Below are positions 6,710 to 14,354 of a stretch of DNA of 17,401 nt, piece after piece. A model generated the notes under the pieces. It was not told the origin of the DNA and ran no database searches. It saw only the letters and a list, made by a program, of their open reading frames with translations. Position 1 is the first letter of the stretch, and each line of letters opens with the position of its first letter. The stretch comes from CAZCZU01 sp964503475 (GTDB lineage Bacteria > Pseudomonadota > Zetaproteobacteria > Mariprofundales > Mariprofundaceae). The position numbers and the translations under genes are program-made. The stretch lies in NCBI GenBank assembly GCA_964503475.1, contig CAZCZU010000046.1, forward strand, positions 1 through 17,401. Direction: 5' to 3'.

Positions 6710-7569
6710 GCTGTTTCATCCTCCGTGGCGGGTTGTGGCGTGGTCGCAATATCGCAACAGTTTTCACTGTTGCCGCGTGTGCGCATCAACGGTTCGATCA
6801 TGCGCGTAAACAGAAAAGCTGCAAGCAGGCCGCCGCTGATGGGGGCCAGCACATAGATGGTGAGAAAGCCCAGGCCGCGGTCCGGCAGGGCGGCTGTGCC
6901 CCAGCCGGCCATGATGGCGAAGAGGCGCGGGGCCAGGTCGCGGGCCGGATTCATCCCGGCCTGGGTGAGCGGTGCGATCACAGCGATGATGACTGCCACC
7001 GTCAGGCCGATGAACAGCGGCACCAGACGGTCGTCCGGACGACCCAGGTTGCAACCCTCGGTGAGGCTGAAAATCAGGAAGACCAACGCGAAGGTACCCA
7101 TCGCTTCGGCCATGAAGGCGGTGAAGCTGCTCACCACCGCCGCATTGCCTGCGCCGGGGTTGGGATAGAATTCGCCGAAGATCATCGCCGTCTGCACCGA
7201 TGCGGGAGCACCGCGCACGATGCCGTGCAGCGCCTCGTATTGGGCGATGGAGTCGGCAAAGAGCAGGTAGAGCAGAGCGGCTGCGATAAAGGCGCCGCCA
7301 AACTGGCCGGCAAGGTAGCCCGGCAGGCGATTCGCCCGCATGCGTCCGGCAGCGACCATGGCGATGCTGACGGCAGGATTGAGGTGGGCGCAGCAGAGAT
7401 GGCGCGTGGCGTAGATGGCGAGTGTGACGGCTATGCCCCAGACCAGGGCAATCTGCAGTAGCCCGGACAGGGCTCCGAAAAGCACCGTCACGGCTACGGC
7501 ACCGCAGCCGAAGAAGACGAGCAGGAAAGTGCCGATCATCTCTCCGGTGAAGTCGTGGGCGTTGCGCAT
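6706..7569 (-). CDS. MIP-family aquaglyceroporin, probable arsenic channel
   Basis: Encodes 287 residues with six membrane helices and the two half-helix motifs of the family: HLNPAV (NPA at 64-66) and GMNPARD (NPA at 207-209). Asp211 after the second NPA is typical of glycerol-conducting (GlpF-type) members. The N-terminus FTGEMIGTFLLVFFGCG is the usual first helix. The C-terminal tail has a Cys-Cys pair at 271-272 and another cysteine pair (59-60) sits just before the first NPA. AqpS from Sinorhizobium meliloti, encoded in an ars operon, is the known precedent for such a channel in arsenic handling; direct overlap with arsM makes the same role likely here. ATG 7569 has GGGAG five bases upstream. 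The gene is first of its operon and divergent from the M20 gene. Confidence 0.92.
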   Translation of the reverse strand: MRNAHDFTGEMIGTFLLVFFGCGAVAVTVLFGALSGLLQIALVWGIAVTLAIYATRHLCCAHLNPAVSIAMVAAGRMRANRLPGYLAGQFGGAFIAAALLYLLFADSIAQYEALHGIVRGAPASVQTAMIFGEFYPNPGAGNAAVVSSFTAFMAEAMGTFALVFLIFSLTEGCNLGRPDDRLVPLFIGLTVAVIIAVIAPLTQAGMNPARDLAPRLFAIMAGWGTAALPDRGLGFLTIYVLAPISGGLLAAFLFTRMIEPLMRTRGNSENCCDIATTPQPATEDETA

Positions 7570-7664
7570 GGAATTCTCCCTCGTTTTCCGGAGTAGTCGC
7601 AGTCAGTAACGGATTCTTACAAGCGGTTTCGGCTCGGCGCTACGTACGTGGTAGAGTGTGCTGC

Positions 7665-8993
7665 ATGTCCCGATCCTCCATTGTCATCTCCCCCGAACAG
7701 ATCGAAGCCCATTACGCTGTCCTGAACAGCGTTGGCAACCTTGGTCACGGTTGCGGTTTTTCGCGTCCGGCCTGGTCCGATGCCGAGACGGCTGCCATGC
7801 GTCTCATCGAAGCGGCTGCCGAAAAAGGGGGGCTGGCCACGCGCTGGGATGCGGTCGGCAACCTGATTGTCGAGACGCCCGGTGAGTTTGGCGAGTGGAT
7901 CGAGACCGGCTCGCATATGGATACGGTACCTGGTGGGGGTAATTACGATGGCACGGCCGGAGTGGTGGCCGGGCTTGAGGCGTTGCTGGCCCTGCGTGGG
8001 GCTGAATTGAAACGCGGTCTGCGCCTGCGTGTCTGGCGAGGCGAGGAGTCCGCAAGTTTCGGTATCGCTTCGCTGGGAAGCCGTGCCGCCTTCGGGCAAC
8101 TCACGCCGGAGGTGCTGGAGCGCTGCTATCAGGGCAGAACGCTCACCGAGGCGATGCAGGCGCAGGATGCCTACCCCGAACGTATCCGTAGCGGTATCCC
8201 GACCATCGATCAGGCGGAGCGCGATGGCATTGCTGCCTACGTGGAGCTGCATATCGAACAGGGCAACGTACTGGAGAGCGAGGAGCAGGAGATCGGTATC
8301 GTGACCGGCATTCGTGGCTCGATCCGGAATCGGGTGACGCTGACCGGTGCTTTCGACCATTCCGGAGCCACTCCGCTGGGTCGCCCTTATCGCCGTGATG
8401 TAAATCTGGCCATGGCTTATATGCATGTGCGCCTTGATACCCTGGCAGAACAGACGGTGGCAGCCGGACGCGACCTCGTGCAGACGGTGGGGGTGATCAA
8501 CAGCGATGCCGATATCAATGCCGCCGAGCCGCGTGTGCACTGCAATGCCGTGGCCAAGGTGAGCGGCTTTGGCTATTTCACGCATGAGGTGCGTAGCACG
8601 GATGCGGAAACAGCGCGCGCCTTCATGAACGGGGCAGCCACCATCATCCATGACACCGCCCGTGAGTTCGGGGTTCAGGCGATGATCGAGGAATTTTCCT
8701 GCCTCGATGGTGTGCCGGCTCTTGATGAGGAGCTTCAGTCGCTGCTGCTTGAAGCCTGTCACGCAACAGGAGCGAGTGTCCGGCATCTGCCCAGTGGCGC
8801 CTGGCACGATGCGGCGGTGCTTTGCGCCGAGTCGCACAGTGATGGTGTTCCGATACCGGTCGGCATGCTGTTCATCCCCTGTCGGGGGGGCATCAGCCAT
8901 TCGCCCGAGGAGAAGAGCACGCCGGAGCAGATCGCCCGAGGCGCTTCGGTGCTGGCAGGCGCCATGCAGCGGCTTGCGGGCTCCGCCGACTAG
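7665..8993 (+). CDS. M20 family amidase/hydantoinase-carbamoylase-type hydrolase
   Basis: Encodes 442 residues of the Zn-dependent M20 amidohydrolase family (allantoate amidohydrolase, N-carbamoyl amino acid hydrolase, ureidoglycolate amidohydrolase group). Motifs: TGSHMDTVPGGGNYDGTAGV with His84 and Asp95 as metal ligands, WRGEESASFG with the Glu127-Glu128 pair (the usual form is EEEGSRF), ELHIEQG with His196, GAFDHSGATPLGRPYRRD in the dimerisation lid, SGAWHDA (usually SGAGHDA), and GISHSPEE near the end. The family hydrolyses carbamoyl or ureido groups during purine, pyrimidine or amino-acid nitrogen recycling; the exact substrate is not readable. The start is uncertain: a GTG lies nine bases upstream at 7656 in frame, and neither has a strong ribosome binding site. 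It diverges from the aquaglyceroporin gene across 95 bases. Confidence 0.88.
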   Translation: MSRSSIVISPEQIEAHYAVLNSVGNLGHGCGFSRPAWSDAETAAMRLIEAAAEKGGLATRWDAVGNLIVETPGEFGEWIETGSHMDTVPGGGNYDGTAGVVAGLEALLALRGAELKRGLRLRVWRGEESASFGIASLGSRAAFGQLTPEVLERCYQGRTLTEAMQAQDAYPERIRSGIPTIDQAERDGIAAYVELHIEQGNVLESEEQEIGIVTGIRGSIRNRVTLTGAFDHSGATPLGRPYRRDVNLAMAYMHVRLDTLAEQTVAAGRDLVQTVGVINSDADINAAEPRVHCNAVAKVSGFGYFTHEVRSTDAETARAFMNGAATIIHDTAREFGVQAMIEEFSCLDGVPALDEELQSLLLEACHATGASVRHLPSGAWHDAAVLCAESHSDGVPIPVGMLFIPCRGGISHSPEEKSTPEQIARGASVLAGAMQRLAGSAD

Positions 8994-9034
8994 TCCAAAA
9001 ACATCTATGCTAGCGGGAGAGGAGCTGCCCGCTT

Positions 9035-11536
9035 ATGCACGAACCCTCCACCACCGCCGCCCTGGTTGCCGCCACCGTTAGCCTGCTGCTGATCGCCAGC
9101 CTGATTCTGGTAGTGAGCAGGCGTATCCGGTTGCCGTTTACCGTCGTGCTGGTCGTGATCGGCATTGTGCTGGCCCTGTTGATCGAGCGCTACCCGCACG
9201 AGTTGCATCTGCTGGGTGAGCTTGAGGCTTCGCCGGAACTGATTCTCTACGTCTTCCTGCCGACGCTGATATTCCAGTCCACCTTCAATCTCGATGTGCG
9301 CAGCCTGCGCCACAATCTCGCTCCGATCCTGACCCTGGCCGTACCCGGACTGGTGCTCTCCACGGCCCTGATCGGATTGATCCTGTGGCTGACTACGCCG
9401 CTGCCGCTCGATGTGGCGCTGTTGCTCGGAGCGATCCTGAGTGCCACAGATCCGGTGGCGGTGATCGCCATCTTCGAGCGTCTGGGAGCGCCGCACCGGC
9501 TGATGATCCTGGTGGAGGGGGAGAGCCTGTTTAACGATGCCACCGCCATCGTGCTCTCCCGTATCCTGATCGGTGTGGTGGCAGCCGGCACCATCTCGGG
9601 GGGCACGATTGCCGACGGCGTGATCGATTTCTTCGCCCTCTTCGTTGGCGGACTGCTGCTCGGCATCCTGCTGGGCTGGATCACCGGCCTGCTTCTGGGC
9701 TTGCTGGAATCCGAGCCGATGGTCGAGATCACCACCACGACAGCATTGGCCTATGTCGCCTTCCTGCTGGCCGAGGATCTGTTGCATGTCAGCGGTGTCA
9801 TGGCCGTGATGGGGGCGGGGCTGACGCTGGGCGGCTGGGGCCGGGCCAAGATCTCCGCCTCGGTGCGCGTCTATCTGGAACAGTTCATCGATATGCTCGC
9901 CTTCATCGCCACAGCCCTGATTTTTCTGATGGTGGGGCTGAAGATTGACCTGGCCGCTCTCTGGGGGTCGCTCGATATGCTGGCCTGGGTGGTGGTGGCC
10001 ATGCTGGTGGCACGGGCGGTGCTGGTCTTCGGGCTGATGCCGCTGGTGGGGCGGATTCCGGGCTTTGGCCGTATCAACGGTGCTTATCAGGCGGTGATGT
10101 TCTGGGGCGGTCTGCGTGGCGCCATTGCGCTGGCCATCGTGCTCAGCCTGCCGGCCTTCGAATATTCGCAACTCTTCGTGACGCTGGTCAGCGGAGCGGT
10201 GCTCTTCACCCTGATCGTGCAGGGGCTGACCATCGAGCCGCTGGTGCGCTGGCTCAGGTTGCATGTGCCTTCGCTGGCCGATCGCATGGCGCTGCTGGAG
10301 CGGGAGCTGATGGCGCGGCAGCGGGCCAGGGAACGGGTGCCGGAGCTGCAGGCGGGTGGCCTCTTCTCCAGCGCCATTGCCCGGCGCCTGCAGCAGCAGT
10401 GTGCCCGCTCGATCGCCGAGGTGCAGGCCTCCCTGACGACCTTGCGGGAGAAAGACCTGCATCGTGACCAGGAGGTGAACCTGCTCTATCTGCACGCCTT
10501 TGCCGAGGAGGGGCACAGTTATACGGAGATGTATGGCAAGGGGCATCTTTCGGAAGGGGCCTACCGTGAACTGATGCTGGTGCTGACCATGCAGATCGAC
10601 TCGGTGCGTCATCAGGGGGAGTTCGTACGTGTGGCGTATGGACGTACCTTCTCGCCGGAGCGGATGCTGTCGCACCTGCTGATCCGGCTGCCGGGCCTGA
10701 CATGGCTGGGCGAGAAGCTGCAAATGCGGCGTGTGATCCGCAATTACGAGGAGGAGTGGGGGCACTTCCAGGGCAGTGGCCATGTGCTTGCCTACCTGCA
10801 TGAACTGCAGGAGCTGGAGTCGACCCCTGCCGAGGTGATCCGCAGCGTGGTCGAGACTTACGAACACTGGCATCGCCAGTCCGCCCGTCATCTGGATCGG
10901 GTCACCGAACAGTTTCCCGAGTTTGTCGCCTCGATGCAGGAGCGGCTGGGCAGTCGCCTGATCCTGCTGGCCGAGAAGGAGGTGACCGCCGAGCAGGCCG
11001 AGCGGGGCATGCTGCCCAGGGGCGTGGCAACCGAGCTGCAAAGCGATATCGCCCGCCGGCTGACAGCCCTGCGCGGCCAGTCGGTGGAAAGGCTCTACGC
11101 CGATCCGGCCGAGCTTCTGAAGCGGGTGCCGCTGTTTGCCGAGCTGGCCGGGGCCGAGTTCCTGGTGCTGGCCCGGCATGTAAAGCCGCTCACTCTGGCC
11201 GAGGGGGAGGATATCATCCGTCAGGGCGAGACCGGCTATTCACTCTACCTGATTGCCCGTGGGGTGGTGCAGGTGGTACGCGATTTCGAGGGGCAGGCCC
11301 AGCGTGTCGGCACGCTGATGGCCGGAGACTATTTCGGCGAGATGGCACTGATGCACCACGAGCCGCGCACGGCGACGGTGCGCACCGTCACCCCCTGCCA
11401 GCTCTATGAACTGCACAGCGATACCCTCGCCGATGTGATCGGGCGCCATCCCGAGGTGGGCGAGGCGCTGAAACGGACCGATGCCGAGCGCTGGAGGGAG
11501 TTGCAGGCCATGACCATTACCCGCCACGTCGGCTGA
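9035..11536 (+). CDS. CPA1 Na+/H+ antiporter with C-terminal cNMP-binding domain
   Basis: Encodes 833 residues. Residues 1-410 form an antiporter membrane domain of about 12-13 helices with ATDPVAV (137-143), EGESLFNDATA (161-171) and GGLRGAIALA (358-367), which are core CPA1/NhaP motifs including the ion-binding ND pair and a conserved arginine. Residues of about 411-690 are a long, helical, charge-rich cytoplasmic linker. Residues of about 695-815 form a cyclic nucleotide-binding domain; its phosphate-binding cassette FGEMALMHHEPRTATV keeps Glu769 and Arg778, so binding of cAMP or cGMP is plausible. The protein should exchange sodium or potassium for protons in the inner membrane under second-messenger control. 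The architecture resembles plant SOS1 and sperm NHE but lacks a voltage sensor. A GGAGAGGAG site precedes the ATG. Confidence 0.93.
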   Translation: MHEPSTTAALVAATVSLLLIASLILVVSRRIRLPFTVVLVVIGIVLALLIERYPHELHLLGELEASPELILYVFLPTLIFQSTFNLDVRSLRHNLAPILTLAVPGLVLSTALIGLILWLTTPLPLDVALLLGAILSATDPVAVIAIFERLGAPHRLMILVEGESLFNDATAIVLSRILIGVVAAGTISGGTIADGVIDFFALFVGGLLLGILLGWITGLLLGLLESEPMVEITTTTALAYVAFLLAEDLLHVSGVMAVMGAGLTLGGWGRAKISASVRVYLEQFIDMLAFIATALIFLMVGLKIDLAALWGSLDMLAWVVVAMLVARAVLVFGLMPLVGRIPGFGRINGAYQAVMFWGGLRGAIALAIVLSLPAFEYSQLFVTLVSGAVLFTLIVQGLTIEPLVRWLRLHVPSLADRMALLERELMARQRARERVPELQAGGLFSSAIARRLQQQCARSIAEVQASLTTLREKDLHRDQEVNLLYLHAFAEEGHSYTEMYGKGHLSEGAYRELMLVLTMQIDSVRHQGEFVRVAYGRTFSPERMLSHLLIRLPGLTWLGEKLQMRRVIRNYEEEWGHFQGSGHVLAYLHELQELESTPAEVIRSVVETYEHWHRQSARHLDRVTEQFPEFVASMQERLGSRLILLAEKEVTAEQAERGMLPRGVATELQSDIARRLTALRGQSVERLYADPAELLKRVPLFAELAGAEFLVLARHVKPLTLAEGEDIIRQGETGYSLYLIARGVVQVVRDFEGQAQRVGTLMAGDYFGEMALMHHEPRTATVRTVTPCQLYELHSDTLADVIGRHPEVGEALKRTDAERWRELQAMTITRHVG

Positions 11537-11657
11537 CAAAGGCGCAGATCACCCCTCTTTTGCCTGCTGCCGGCGTTGGCCGTGCTCACATATTTATCCG
11601 TATGCTGCGCGCATCCGCCCTGGCAGCCGACAAAACAGGGGCGATCTGCATCCTTTG
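11537..11657. repeat. Long imperfect inverted repeat
   Basis: Directly after the antiporter stop, 11537-11562 and 11631-11657 are near-complementary (about 23 paired positions, two mismatches and one small gap). The arm starts CAAAGGCGCAGATC and its partner ends GATCTGCATCCTTTG. Pairing resumes inside with GCTGCC (11566-11571) against GGCAGC (11622-11627) and GGCG (11572-11575) against CGCC (11616-11619), leaving a loop of about 40 bases. No T-tract follows the stem. It could be a degraded miniature mobile element, a processing or transcription-attenuating hairpin, or a structured RNA; which of these is unknown. Confidence 0.6.
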
Positions 11658-11670
11658 TGTGAGGGCCTCT

Positions 11671-11740
11671 CCGCTGTTCCTGCTGCCGGGGGATGCACAA
11701 GGCATAAACCCATAGGGCGAAGGGGTGCATTTGGCAGCGG
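11671..11740. repeat. Second hairpin before the reductase gene
   Basis: GCTGCC (11682-11687) pairs with GGCAGC (11733-11738), and ATGCAC (11693-11698) with GTGCAT (11725-11730), separated by an asymmetric internal loop (GGGGG against TT). Alternatively CCGCTG (11671-11676) pairs with CAGCGG (11735-11740). It shares the GCTGCC/GGCAGC stem sequence with the preceding long inverted repeat. It lies 20 bases before the reductase start and may affect expression. It does not match the FMN riboswitch pattern. Confidence 0.35.
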
Positions 11741-11759
11741 ATATGCTTTAGTTGCAGCT

Positions 11760-12596
11760 ATGTCGCTCATTCCCCTCTATCCCGAACCGGGTGCTTCCGA
11801 AAAGCTCGAAGGTCATTATCTGGGCCTGGATCTGCATCGTCAGGCCGGTGACGGCGAGATCATGATCTATGCCAACTTCATCAGCAGTGTCGACGGGCGT
11901 ATCGCCCTGCGCGATGCCAAGAGCGGTGAACAGAGTGTGCCGAAAGCGATTGCCAACCGGCGCGACTGGCGCCTTTACCAGGAGCTGGCGGCCCAGGCCG
12001 ATATTGTCATCACCTCGGCGCGCTATTTTCGCCAGCTGGCCAAAGGCCATGCCCAGGATTTGCTGCCGTTGGGGCCGGAGGCGGAGTTTGATGATCTGCG
12101 CCGCTGGCGGAAAGGGCAGGGCTTGGCCGATCAGCCGGCCGTGGCGATCCTGAGTCGCTCGCTGGAGATTCCGCCACAGGCGATTGAAGCGATGGCCGGG
12201 CGCCGGGTGTTCGTCTTCACCTCTGCCGGTGCCGATGCCGAGCGGATTGAAGCACTGGAACGGGCCGGGGTGCGGGTGATCGAGGCGGGCAGTGACGGGG
12301 TCGAGGGCTTGCGGCTGCAGGCAGCACTGGTGGCCGAAGGCTTTCGCAGTGCCTACATGATTGCAGGCCCCGAGGTGCATCGTACGCTGCTGGCGGCGGG
12401 TGTGCTCGATCGCCTGTTTCTCACGCTGCATCATACCTTGCTGGGCGGCTCCGATTTTCATACGATCGTCGAAGGGGCGATGGAACGCCCGAGCCGCCTG
12501 CTGCTGGTCAATGCCAGCCTGGATACCAAGTCGCCGACCCAGATGTTTTGCCACTACAGGCTGATGTCCGATGGTGCCGAATTTGCCGGCGAATAA
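11760..12596 (+). CDS. Stand-alone RibD C-terminal-type reductase
   Basis: Encodes 278 residues resembling the RibD_C / dihydrofolate-reductase-like fold. Visible motifs are YANFISSVDGRIAL near residue 40 (the family's N-terminal nucleotide-site signature, N-x-S-x-DG-x-I), a segment VITSARYFRQL, and IAGPEVHRTLLAAGVLDRLFLTLHHTLLGG, the typical C-terminal G-P-x-L..DE/D-x-L pattern. RibD_C proteins reduce a pyrimidine intermediate of riboflavin synthesis with NADPH; stand-alone members also reduce other substrates. No deaminase domain is present, so this may be an accessory reductase rather than the housekeeping enzyme. ATG 11760 is chosen by alignment to the conserved region; the frame is open upstream to 11655, but that part covers the hairpins, and no strong ribosome binding site is visible. 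Confidence 0.75.
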   Translation: MSLIPLYPEPGASEKLEGHYLGLDLHRQAGDGEIMIYANFISSVDGRIALRDAKSGEQSVPKAIANRRDWRLYQELAAQADIVITSARYFRQLAKGHAQDLLPLGPEAEFDDLRRWRKGQGLADQPAVAILSRSLEIPPQAIEAMAGRRVFVFTSAGADAERIEALERAGVRVIEAGSDGVEGLRLQAALVAEGFRSAYMIAGPEVHRTLLAAGVLDRLFLTLHHTLLGGSDFHTIVEGAMERPSRLLLVNASLDTKSPTQMFCHYRLMSDGAEFAGE

Positions 12597-12639
12597 CACG
12601 TTGGCCACCTGCTACCATGATATGAAAGGGGAGAAGAGC

Positions 12640-12672
12640 ATGAATCGATGCGATGGGAGCCGCCTGTGCTGA
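12640..12672 (+). CDS. Possible ten-residue leader peptide
   Basis: The strongest ribosome binding site before the PAS gene (AGGGGAG at 12627-12633) is best placed for ATG 12640, which reads MNRCDGSRLC and stops at TGA 12670-12672. This short frame overlaps the alternative GTG start (12666) of the PAS protein. It may be a coupling leader or merely coincidence. Confidence 0.2.
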   Translation: MNRCDGSRLC

Positions 12673-13265
12673 AGAAGCGGTCATCGTTTATCATTACCGG
12701 TATTGCCCTGGCCATCGCCTACTGGCTGCTGGAGGCGATGCTGCACGCATTCCTGTTCGACAAGGGAACGTTGGTCGAGATGCTGTTCCACGGCGATGCC
12801 AACGAGATGTGGATGCGGCTGCTGATTTCGGCCGGTTTTGTCGCCTTCGGCTTCTATGCCCAGCATGCCGTGGAGCGCGAACGCCTGCTCAAGGAACAGA
12901 TGCGGGAGCAGGCTGCCCGGCAGCGGCGTATCATCGATTCCGCCTATGATGCCTATGTCTCCATCGATGCGGATGGCCGTATCAACGGCTGGAACCGCCG
13001 GGCCGAAGAGATGTTTGGTTGGCCGGCACCCGAGGTGAGCGGCAGGCGTCTGGAAGAGGTGATTATTCCCGAATCGATGCGTGCGGCCCATGTGAAGGGC
13101 ATGGAGCGTTACCTGGCCGAAGGGGTGGGCAACTGGCTCTATAAACCGATGAAGACCCGGGCCCTGCATCGCGACGGGCATGAGATTGCGGTGGAGATAG
13201 TGCTCGTACCGCTACGCTTCGGCGACGAGCATCAGGAGTTTTTCGCCTTTATTCGCCCGCAATAG
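12648..13265 (+). CDS. Membrane-anchored PAS domain protein
   Basis: Encodes up to 205 residues. Two hydrophobic helices (about 13-36 and 57-75) flank a short probable periplasmic loop, followed by a coiled segment (HAVERERLLKEQMREQAARQRR) and one PAS domain from about residue 93: IIDSAYDAYVSIDADGRINGWNRRAEEMFGWP, then HRDGHEIAVEI and the end FFAFIRPQ. No histidine kinase, GGDEF, EAL or methyl-accepting output domain follows. PAS domains sense ligands, redox state or light; here it would act as a sensor or partner module of another protein. The start is uncertain: ATG 12648 lies 14 bases from the best ribosome binding site, whereas GTG 12666 has GGGAG six bases upstream, giving 199 residues. 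Confidence 0.85.
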   Translation: MRWEPPVLKKRSSFIITGIALAIAYWLLEAMLHAFLFDKGTLVEMLFHGDANEMWMRLLISAGFVAFGFYAQHAVERERLLKEQMREQAARQRRIIDSAYDAYVSIDADGRINGWNRRAEEMFGWPAPEVSGRRLEEVIIPESMRAAHVKGMERYLAEGVGNWLYKPMKTRALHRDGHEIAVEIVLVPLRFGDEHQEFFAFIRPQ

Positions 13266-13296
13266 AAAACCGACCCGATTCAATCCGGAGAGAGAG

Positions 13297-13647
13297 ATGT
13301 CATCCGTTCATATGTACGGTATCGCCAACTGCGATACGATCAAAAAGGCGCGCCGCTGGCTGCAGGAGCAGGGCGTCGACTACACCTTTCACGACTTCAA
13401 GAAAGAGGGCGTGGATGAGGAGGCCCTGCGTCGCTGGTGTGCGGCGGCCGGCTGGGAGGTGCTGCTGAACCGGCGCGGGACCACCTGGCGCAAGCTGTCG
13501 GATGCGGATAAGGCCGATGTCGATGAGGCGAAGGCGATCCGGTTGCTCATGGCCAACCCCTCGATGATCAAACGACCGGTGCTCGAGTATGATGGCCAGG
13601 TGATGGTCGGCTTTAGCGAAGCGGCATACGCCGAGGCTCTGGCGTGA
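13297..13647 (+). CDS. YffB-like ArsC/Spx family protein
   Basis: Encodes 116 residues of the ArsC-like thioredoxin-fold family. The start HMYGIANCDTIKKARRWLQEQ, the central LLNRRGTTWRKL and the later NPSMIKRPVLE closely follow E. coli YffB. The active-site region has a single cysteine (residue 12, NCDT) rather than the CxxC of thioredoxins, and the overall length matches YffB. YffB-type proteins are glutathione-linked thiol oxidoreductases in cell extracts, not proven arsenate reductases, so despite the arsM pair elsewhere in the window I do not call this ArsC. GGAGAGAGAG precedes the ATG. Its stop overlaps the GTG start of the next gene by four bases (GTGA), indicating translational coupling to the hydrolase. 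Confidence 0.9.
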   Translation: MSSVHMYGIANCDTIKKARRWLQEQGVDYTFHDFKKEGVDEEALRRWCAAAGWEVLLNRRGTTWRKLSDADKADVDEAKAIRLLMANPSMIKRPVLEYDGQVMVGFSEAAYAEALA

Positions 13648-14264
13648 AGCATCATCACGACCGGCTCTTTATCGACGGGCCGGCCGGCAAGCTGCAGGCC
13701 CTCTATCAGCCGGGCGAGGCTGGAAAGCCGGCCGTGCTTGTCTGCCATCCGCATCCGCTCTACGGCGGCACCATGCGAAACAAGGTGGTCTACTGGATCG
13801 GGCGCAGCTTCGAGGACCGCGGCTGTGCCGTGCTGCGTTTCAATTTCCGCGGTGTCGAGCAGAGCGAGGGTACCTGGGATGAGGGGCGTGGGGAGGCCGA
13901 CGATGCCCGGGCCGCACTCGACTGGCTGCGCGAGCAGCATCCGCATGGCCCGTTGTGGCTGGCCGGCTTCTCCTTCGGCTGCTTTGCCGGCCTGCAGGCG
14001 GCATTTGAGGATACGCGGGTGGAGCGCATGTTCGCCGTGGCGCCGGCCGTGAACCTGTGGGATTTCTCCTTCCTGCAGGGTGAGGCACGGCCGCTGACCG
14101 TCGTGCACGGCAGTGCCGACGAATTGGTCCCGTTTACGGCCGTGGAGCAGTGGATTGCGACACAGCCGCAGGCAGCCTTCCATCCGATCGAGGGTGCCGG
14201 TCACTTTTTTCCCGAGCACATGGAATCGATGCAGCAGGCCGTACTGGAAGGGACCACCTTCTAG
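13644..14264 (+). CDS. Alpha/beta hydrolase (COG2945-like)
   Basis: Encodes 206 residues with an alpha/beta hydrolase fold. Catalytic triad candidates are Ser110 in the nucleophile elbow GFSFG, Asp159 in GSADELVP and His187 in GAGHFF. The oxyanion-side motif HPHPLYGGTM at 35-44 and the segment FNFRGVEQSEG match the COG2945 group of small esterase-like hydrolases. No signal peptide is present, so it is cytosolic. The natural substrate is unknown. The start is GTG at 13644, overlapping the stop of the YffB-like gene. A 90-base gap follows before the aldolase gene; it holds a perfect palindrome AAGACGTCTT at 14292-14301 and a short hairpin around GCATG/CATGC, neither with a proven role. Confidence 0.88.
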   Translation: MKHHHDRLFIDGPAGKLQALYQPGEAGKPAVLVCHPHPLYGGTMRNKVVYWIGRSFEDRGCAVLRFNFRGVEQSEGTWDEGRGEADDARAALDWLREQHPHGPLWLAGFSFGCFAGLQAAFEDTRVERMFAVAPAVNLWDFSFLQGEARPLTVVHGSADELVPFTAVEQWIATQPQAAFHPIEGAGHFFPEHMESMQQAVLEGTTF

Positions 14265-14354
14265 CCCTGTAGCCAGCTTGCGAATCCGGCAAAGACGTCT
14301 TCAATAGGGCATGGGTGCCATGCACCTGCAACATGCTGTCTGCCGGAGGAGACG

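Noticed and set aside
7617..8900. 427-codon minus-strand frame opposite the M20 hydrolase
   Set aside because: Low-complexity shadow of a gene with intact M20 motifs.
9005..11179. 724-codon open frame on the minus strand opposite the antiporter
   Set aside because: Its translation is rich in His, Gln and Gly with no fold pattern, as expected for the complement of a GC-rich gene; the plus-strand antiporter has clear family motifs.
11537..11759. FMN riboswitch before the RibD-like gene
   Set aside because: None of the conserved FMN-element blocks is visible; the region is dominated by simple inverted repeats.
13297..13647. Arsenate reductase ArsC
   Set aside because: The tempting link to arsM fails because the sequence follows YffB closely, including the NCDTIKKAR and RRGTTWRKL stretches, and lies about 6.6 kb from arsM.
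14292..14301. Perfect palindrome AAGACGTCTT before fbaB as an operator
   Set aside because: A single ten-base palindrome with no second copy or recognisable regulator site is not enough.
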